This document shows, piece after piece, positions 58,775 through 64,000 of a stretch of DNA of 64,000 nucleotides. The stretch is from Arthrobacter sp. ISL-48 (GTDB lineage Bacteria > Actinomycetota > Actinomycetes > Actinomycetales > Micrococcaceae), in NCBI RefSeq assembly GCF_018613805.1, contig NZ_JAGGPL010000001.1, positions 248,001-312,000 on the forward strand, written 5' to 3'. Each line of letters starts with the position of its first letter. Position 1 is the stretch's first letter. The notes beneath the pieces were generated by a model. The model did not search any database, was not told the DNA's origin, and saw only the letters and a program-made list of their open reading frames with translations. The translations under genes were made by a program, and so were the position numbers.

Positions 58775-60217
58775 ATGGCGCTCCTGGACCGGCTGCCTAG
58801 GCACATCTTCAGCCAACGTGGTTGGGGACTCCTCGCTGCCGGCGCTGTGTCCCTTCTGCTGGCCCAGGTCATGGGCCGGCGGGACCTGCTAAGCCTGAGC
58901 GTCCTTCTCATCGCCCTTCCCCTGGTTTCGTTGGCCGGAATCCGGCTTGTCAAGCCCCGCTTCCGCGTTTTTCGCGAGTTCAACCCGTCACCTGTGGAAA
59001 CGTCATCTGCCACCAGCGTGCGGCTGGCGGTGGCAAGGACCGGGAATGGTGCGGGCCGGGCGGCGATGGAGGAGCGGCTTCCCCCACGGTTCGGGGAATC
59101 TCCGGCGTTCCGGTTCCCGGCACGGTCGGCCACCGGCGGCACCAGCAGGTATGAATACCAGCTGCGCTCGGCAAAACGCGGCCAGTTCGTCATCGGCCCG
59201 GTAACGGCAGAGTTCACGGACCCCTTCGGGCTCGCCCTGCATCGCCAGGCCATCGACGACGGCGATGTGCTCACCGTCACACCGGCCGCCGTCGAGCTCC
59301 CCGTCACGGGCCTCGCCGGAGCGCGCGGCAACGACGGCGTCACAGCCACCAGGATCCGGGCAAACCCCAGCGACGACGACGTCATGACCCGGGAATACCG
59401 CCACGGCGACCCTATGCGCAGGGTCCACTGGGCTGCGACCGCCCGGCACGGTGCGCTGATGGTCCGGCAGGAAGAATCCGTGACTACGCCTGAAGCCACC
59501 ATCATCCTGGACCAGAGGTTCATGGCATTTTCCGGCGGGTCCGCGTCCGGCTTCGGTGGATACGCAGGGGCGGATGGCCACGAGATGGTCAGCAGCGACG
59601 ACTTTGAGTGGGCCGTGGTGGCCACCATGTCCATCAGTGCCCACCTGGCGGAGCGCAACTATGCACTGCGCCTGCTGGATGTCCGCGGCGATGCTGCTTT
59701 CCTGCGGTCGCCGTCGGCGCCGGAACCTGAGACCGAGGAGTACTCGGGCACGGGAGGGCTGCAGTCAATTGCAGAAAGCCTTGCGGCCATCCAGCTCTCG
59801 GGACCGCATCATGGGCGCCGCGGCTCCGGCCACAGGGACGCCAGTGGTTCCGGCCGGGAGCACGGCGGTGCGCAGGACTCCGGTCCCGCGCCGTTCGACG
59901 ACCACCTGATGGACAAGCTCTCGGCGCACCGCATGCGCGGGCCACTCATCGCCGTCCTCGGCCAGATCCCGCTGGCTGAAGCCACCGCGCTTGCTCCGGC
60001 GGCCGGCTACGGAGCCAACGCCTTCGCCATTATTGTTGCCGAGCGGCCTTCGGAATTCGAGGATGTGCTGGAGGCGCTGCGGCAGGGCGGCTGGCGTGCC
60101 GTCGCGGTGGCACCGTCCGTTTCCGTCCCCACGGCGTGGAGCCACTTTGACCAGGGCGGACCGGCCCTGGCCGCGGCTGCGGCTGACGTCCGGCGTGGTG
60201 CGGGGGTGGCGCGGTGA
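58775..60217 (+). CDS. DUF58 domain protein
   Basis: This 480-residue protein has two hydrophobic helices near the N-terminus (GLLAAGAVSLLLAQVM and LLSLSVLLIALPLVSLAGI) and a domain with REYRHGDPMRRVHWAATARHGALMVRQEE, the DUF58 signature, about residues 205-235. A vWA-like region with DQRFMAF follows, though the MIDAS metal motif is not complete. DUF58 proteins always sit with MoxR ATPases. Twelve bases separate it from moxR, and its stop overlaps the next start. A disordered Gly/Arg/His-rich stretch lies near residue 350. Confidence 0.9.
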   Translation: MALLDRLPRHIFSQRGWGLLAAGAVSLLLAQVMGRRDLLSLSVLLIALPLVSLAGIRLVKPRFRVFREFNPSPVETSSATSVRLAVARTGNGAGRAAMEERLPPRFGESPAFRFPARSATGGTSRYEYQLRSAKRGQFVIGPVTAEFTDPFGLALHRQAIDDGDVLTVTPAAVELPVTGLAGARGNDGVTATRIRANPSDDDVMTREYRHGDPMRRVHWAATARHGALMVRQEESVTTPEATIILDQRFMAFSGGSASGFGGYAGADGHEMVSSDDFEWAVVATMSISAHLAERNYALRLLDVRGDAAFLRSPSAPEPETEEYSGTGGLQSIAESLAAIQLSGPHHGRRGSGHRDASGSGREHGGAQDSGPAPFDDHLMDKLSAHRMRGPLIAVLGQIPLAEATALAPAAGYGANAFAIIVAERPSEFEDVLEALRQGGWRAVAVAPSVSVPTAWSHFDQGGPALAAAAADVRRGAGVAR

Positions 60218-62772
60218 CACTTGCACCTGAACGGAATGCGTCCCGGACACAGCCTGAACCTACCGTCGGCACTGAATTGGCGGCCAGCCGCGGGCGGGTG
60301 GGGGCGTACCCGTGGGCCATGGCCGGGGCCATCGCACTGTCCGTATGCGGCGCCGCGCTGTCCCTCAACGGGGTCCTCAGGGGCTGGGCATGGTACTTTC
60401 CGGTCCTGACCACCGTCTTGGTCGTCTGCCTGGTCATGGCTGCCCTGCGCGCCGTCAGGGCTCAGCCCCTGATGGTCACCGCCGGAGGTTTCGCCTCCCT
60501 CGCAGCCATCCTGACCTTCACCTTCTTCCGCGGTTCCAGCATCGCCGGGTTCATCCCCTCCGGGACTACCATCGAGGACCTGCAGCGTTTCATCCGCCGT
60601 GCCAGCGAGACGGTACTGGCGGAAAGCGCACCGGTAGCCCCGAACGCAGGGATAGTGATGGTGACGTGCGCCGTACTGGGCCTCGCCGTGATCCTGGTCG
60701 ATGCCCTGGCTGTCCCACTGGGCATGCCTGCAACCACAGGGGTGGGACTCCTGGCCATCCTTGTGGTTCCCGCGATGGTTAAGCCGCAGAGTGCTGGCTT
60801 CTGGGGCTTCAGCGCCACCGTGGCCGGCTACTTGCTGATCCTCGCGTGCAGCCAATGGTTTACTCCCGATGCCCGGACCCCCGCGGACACCGCCCGCAAC
60901 CCCGGCCAGCTGAAGCGTGCTGTACTGACCGGGGCAGTAGCGCTCGTTGCCACCCTCATTGTTCCCCTGGCCATTCCGGGCTTTGACCAGGGAACATTTC
61001 CGCAGGGCTCACGGATGAATCCTTGGGGTACATCCACGGGCCTTAATCCCATGATCACGCTGGGTAACAGCCTGCGCACTCCATCAGGGAGCGGACGGAT
61101 CACCTACGCCACAAACGCTGCCACTCCGCTGTACCTGCGGTCAGTCACTGTGGACAATTTCGACGGCGACTCCTGGGGCCCGGACGACCGAGACGGGACA
61201 CGGTTACCCCTGGCGGGACAGATCGAGACCGGTTACGAGATCCTCGCCGAGGAACAGCTCCGCCAGGTCACGGCGGTGGACACCGGAACCTTCACGAGTC
61301 CCTATCTTCCGGCGCCTTACGCGCCCGAATCCGTGGGCGGGCTCAACGGCCGCTGGACCTGGGACCCGGCGACCCTGAGCATCAAGGCAACTGACACCAA
61401 TTCAAGGAGCCAGCAGTACATCGTGGTGTCGTCCGTCCCCAAGCTCACGGCAGCGCTCCTCGCGCGTTCCTCCGGGGCGGTGCGCGGCATCTCCGAGGAC
61501 TTCACCAGGATTCCAGGCAACATGCCGGATATCGTCCGGACCACCGCCGATTCGGTGACCAGCACCAGCGGGACGTCCTATGCGAAGGCAATGGCCATCC
61601 AGAGATATCTGCGATCTGCTGAATTCAGCTATTCCCTCCAGTCCCCCGTCCAGGGCGGCTATGACGGCAACGGCCTGTCGGTACTCGCGGACTTCCTGAC
61701 ACAAAAAAGCGGGTACTGCATCCATTACGCGTCTGCCATGGCAGTGATGGCGCGGCTCGAAGGCATCCCCAGCAGGATCGCGGTCGGCTACGCACCGGGC
61801 AGGCTGACCGGAGCTACCGTCACGGTAGCCGGGCAGGGAGCTCTCAAGGAGTTTGAGGTAGATGCCCGGGACGCGCACGCGTGGCCGGAGCTCTATTTCC
61901 AGGGCCTCGGCTGGGTTCCTTTTGAACCCACGCCTTCACGGGGCGTGGTTCCGGACTACGCTACCGAGTTGTCCGCGCCGGATTCCACAGCAATTCAAAA
62001 CAACGACGACCTGTTCCTGTCGGACGCAGCTTCCGCGAGTCCGGCACCGAGCACTACGCCGCTCCCCGTGCCTGGCGCCGGCGGCGGCAGCGCCGCAGGG
62101 CCGTCCCAGCTGCTGCCTTGGCTGCTGGGGACGGCAGGCTTCCTTGGCCTGATGCTTGTTGCGGCATCCCCCCGACTGGTCCGGGTGGGTGTGCGTGCCA
62201 GGAGGCTGAGACGCCGGGACCCTGGCGCCAGCGACCCGGTTCCGCCGGCCTGGTCCGAACTCCTGGACCTTGGCGCCGACTACGGACTCCCGCCGGGCCC
62301 CAGCGAGACGCCGCGAAGGTACTCCGAGCGGCTCCGCAGCTCGTCGCTCCTAGGCGAAGCCCGCGGAATTGACGACGCCGGGCACCAGGCTGTGAGGTCG
62401 CTCACCGCCGAGTTCGAACGCCGGAAGTATGGCCCGCCTTCCCGGCAGGATGCACCGCCGGCCGGTGGGACAGCAAGTGACGGGGCAGCAGCTGGTCCGG
62501 CGACAGGCCGGCAGGCTCCAGCTGTCGCCTCCGGCGGGGAAGAAAGCATGGCCCTCCGGATCGCAGCGGTGCAACAGTCTTTGCGGGGCAATGTCCCGCT
62601 GTCCCGGCGGCTCCGTGCCGACTGGCTTCCGCCGTCGATCATGGGCCGGTGGGGACGGATCCTGACCGCACCGTTAAGGGCGCTGGGCCGGCAGTCCCGG
62701 CGTACGGCGCAAGCCGCCGCGCGGGCGTGGTCCAAAGGGCTCAACGGGTTACGGCACTTGAGTGAAGGCTAG
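60214..62772 (+). CDS. TgpA-like membrane transglutaminase (DUF3488/DUF4129)
   Basis: This 852-residue membrane protein has six N-terminal helices (DUF3488 region, about residues 30-240) and an external transglutaminase-like domain. Its catalytic Cys lies in KSGYCIHYASAMAVMARLEG, its His in DARDAHAWPELYFQ, and an Asp/Glu follows. Another helix (LLPWLLGTAGFLGLMLVAASPRLV) precedes a cytoplasmic DUF4129 tail of about 210 residues. Members may cross-link or cleave envelope proteins. GTG 60214 overlaps the DUF58 stop (GTGA), so it is coupled with moxR-DUF58. Confidence 0.91.
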   Translation: MTLAPERNASRTQPEPTVGTELAASRGRVGAYPWAMAGAIALSVCGAALSLNGVLRGWAWYFPVLTTVLVVCLVMAALRAVRAQPLMVTAGGFASLAAILTFTFFRGSSIAGFIPSGTTIEDLQRFIRRASETVLAESAPVAPNAGIVMVTCAVLGLAVILVDALAVPLGMPATTGVGLLAILVVPAMVKPQSAGFWGFSATVAGYLLILACSQWFTPDARTPADTARNPGQLKRAVLTGAVALVATLIVPLAIPGFDQGTFPQGSRMNPWGTSTGLNPMITLGNSLRTPSGSGRITYATNAATPLYLRSVTVDNFDGDSWGPDDRDGTRLPLAGQIETGYEILAEEQLRQVTAVDTGTFTSPYLPAPYAPESVGGLNGRWTWDPATLSIKATDTNSRSQQYIVVSSVPKLTAALLARSSGAVRGISEDFTRIPGNMPDIVRTTADSVTSTSGTSYAKAMAIQRYLRSAEFSYSLQSPVQGGYDGNGLSVLADFLTQKSGYCIHYASAMAVMARLEGIPSRIAVGYAPGRLTGATVTVAGQGALKEFEVDARDAHAWPELYFQGLGWVPFEPTPSRGVVPDYATELSAPDSTAIQNNDDLFLSDAASASPAPSTTPLPVPGAGGGSAAGPSQLLPWLLGTAGFLGLMLVAASPRLVRVGVRARRLRRRDPGASDPVPPAWSELLDLGADYGLPPGPSETPRRYSERLRSSSLLGEARGIDDAGHQAVRSLTAEFERRKYGPPSRQDAPPAGGTASDGAAAGPATGRQAPAVASGGEESMALRIAAVQQSLRGNVPLSRRLRADWLPPSIMGRWGRILTAPLRALGRQSRRTAQAAARAWSKGLNGLRHLSEG

Positions 62773-62813
62773 CCTGATGTTAGGGGCCAGCAGTGATGGA
62801 CCCCTTGCTGCGG

Positions 62814-64000
62814 TCAGCCAGCGTACGGGTCGGCGATGCCGATGTACTGGGTGTAGAGGTATTCCTCAATGCCTTCGAGTCCGCCCTCGCGCCCCAGGCC
62901 GGACTGCTTGACGCCGCCGAACGGTGCGGCAGCGTTGGAGATCACGCCGGCGTTGAGGCCCAGCATGCCGGTCTCGAGCCTCTCGCCCATCCGCAGTCCC
63001 CGGTTGAGGTCCTTGGTGAAGACGTAGGCCACCAGCCCGTACTCCGTATTGTTGGCCAGCCTGATGGCCTCCTCCTCGTTGGTGAAGGTGGTGATCGGGG
63101 CGACGGGGCCGAAGATTTCCTCGGACAGGATGCGGGTGCCCTCGGCCACGCCGGCGAGGATGGTTGGCTGGTAGAAGTAGCCCGGCCCGTCCACGGGTGC
63201 GCCGCCCAGGACGGCCCGCGCGCCGGAGGCCACGGCGTCGGAGACGAGTTCGTGGACCTTGTCCCGGCTCTTGGCATCGATCAGCGGCCCCACCTTGGAG
63301 TTTTCCTCCGTGCCACGGGCGGTGGTCATTGCCGCCATTTTCGCGGCGAACTTCTCCGCGAACTCTTCTGCCACGGACTCATGGACGACGAAACGGTTGG
63401 CGGCGGTGCAGGCCTCTCCCATGTTCCGCAGCTTCGCCAGCATCGCGCCGGCGACGGCGGCGTCAAGGTCGGCATCCTCGAACACGACGAAAGGGGCGTT
63501 GCCGCCGAGTTCCATCGAGGTCCGCAGGACGGTCTCCGAGGCGTCCGACAGCAGGCGCCGGCCCACCTCGGTTGAACCGGTGAAGGACAGCTTGCGGAGA
63601 CGCGAATCCTTGATCAGCGGGCCCGTGGTGGCGCCGGCGGTGGAGGTGGGGATGACGTTCAGGACACCGGCGGGCAGCCCCGCCTCCATCATCACCGCTG
63701 CGAAGAGCTGCGAGGTCAGGGGCGTCAGGTTCGCGGACTTAAGGACCATGGTGCAGCCAGCGGCCACGGCCGGGGCGATCTTGCGGGTGGCCATCGCCAG
63801 CGGGAAGTTCCACGGCGTAATCAGGAGGCAGGGGCCAACCGGCTTCTTTGTCACGAGCAGCCGTGACTTCCCGTCCGGGGACACGGAGTAGCGGCCGAAG
63901 GCGCGGACGGCTTCCTCGGAAAACCAGCGCAGGAACTCGGCGCCGTAAGTGACCTCACCGCGGGCTTCGGCCAGCGGTTTGCCCATCTCGAGGGTCATCA
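62814..64000 (-). CDS. gabD: NAD(P)-dependent succinate-semialdehyde dehydrogenase-like aldehyde dehydrogenase (5' end missing)
   Basis: The visible 394 residues form the C-terminal four-fifths of an aldehyde dehydrogenase of the GabD group, which oxidises succinate semialdehyde to succinate in GABA breakdown. The conserved LEMGKPLAEARGEV marks the early domain. GPCLLITPWNFPLAM and SFTGSTEVGRRL are the NAD-binding segments, and MELGGNAPFVVF holds the general-base Glu. NMGEACTAANRFVVHE has the catalytic Cys, and EIFGPVAPI and FGGVKQSGLGREGG complete the pattern. The start codon lies beyond the right edge. It converges on the TgpA gene; no terminator is evident in the 41-bp gap. Substrate identity within the family is inferred from overall similarity. 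Confidence 0.88.
   Translation of the reverse strand, partial: MTLEMGKPLAEARGEVTYGAEFLRWFSEEAVRAFGRYSVSPDGKSRLLVTKKPVGPCLLITPWNFPLAMATRKIAPAVAAGCTMVLKSANLTPLTSQLFAAVMMEAGLPAGVLNVIPTSTAGATTGPLIKDSRLRKLSFTGSTEVGRRLLSDASETVLRTSMELGGNAPFVVFEDADLDAAVAGAMLAKLRNMGEACTAANRFVVHESVAEEFAEKFAAKMAAMTTARGTEENSKVGPLIDAKSRDKVHELVSDAVASGARAVLGGAPVDGPGYFYQPTILAGVAEGTRILSEEIFGPVAPITTFTNEEEAIRLANNTEYGLVAYVFTKDLNRGLRMGERLETGMLGLNAGVISNAAAPFGGVKQSGLGREGGLEGIEEYLYTQYIGIADPYAG

Overview
The window is high-GC, gene-dense chromosomal DNA from an actinobacterium. It most resembles Arthrobacter or Pseudarthrobacter (Micrococcaceae). The evidence is the GC-rich third codon positions, frequent GTG and TTG starts, an RpfB-type resuscitation factor, LpdA/PunA/PmmB synteny as in other actinobacteria, a SufS/SufU pair, GlnR-type nitrogen boxes and a HemD-winged-helix regulator of the NnaR kind. 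No prophage, insertion sequence or CRISPR array is visible. Both outer genes are cut by the window edges.

Layout. 0-4.5 kb: a secreted protein (partial), a TetR regulator coupled to an MMPL exporter, and Maf. 4.6-9.3 kb: biotin-dependent carboxylase alpha subunit, SnoaL-like protein, glutamine amidotransferase, MHS-family permease. 9.5-14.8 kb: narK-nasA-nasB nitrate uptake and reduction operon. 14.8-17.4 kb: pnuC-nadR-nrtR NAD salvage operon (minus strand). 17.5-23.6 kb: PspC, LpdA, PunA, a membrane protein, GNAT, Rrf2 regulator, PmmB. 23.6-30.2 kb: nirD diverging from nirB-cobA-nnaR, then a short NirB-like flavoprotein. 30.4-38.3 kb: DeoC, small membrane protein, YdjM-like protein coupled to Mfd, DUF2505, SCO4848-like, NhaA. 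38.4-40.2 kb: sufS-sufU. 40.2-40.7 kb: a structured non-coding stretch. 40.7-46.2 kb: two tandem ~900-residue LuxR ATPase regulators. 46.3-50.5 kb: glmU-prs, rplY, pth and tRNA-Gln. 50.6-57.5 kb: TetR, then the tatD, rpfB, ksgA, ispE and ABC-F cluster. 57.6-62.8 kb: MoxR-DUF58-TgpA operon. The right edge holds a succinate-semialdehyde dehydrogenase-like gene (partial).

How the genes work together. Nitrate enters through NarK, is reduced by NasA with electrons from NasB, and nitrite is reduced to ammonium by NirB/NirD. CobA supplies the siroheme precursor and NnaR is the likely local regulator. Four promoters in this set (narK, nirD, nirB and the flavoprotein) carry 11-bp-phased GAAAC-type half-sites, and in all four the last half-site lies exactly 10 nt before a plausible -10 hexamer. 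This suggests one GlnR-class regulon that also includes the uncharacterised flavoprotein. A second regulatory unit is the pnuC promoter, flanked by two inverted 19-bp elements that are good candidates for NrtR operators. The third notable point is the second LuxR-ATPase gene (40.7-43.4 kb): its coding sequence extends 42 codons beyond any ATG/GTG/TTG and overlaps its upstream paralogue, which implies a CTG start or a frameshift.
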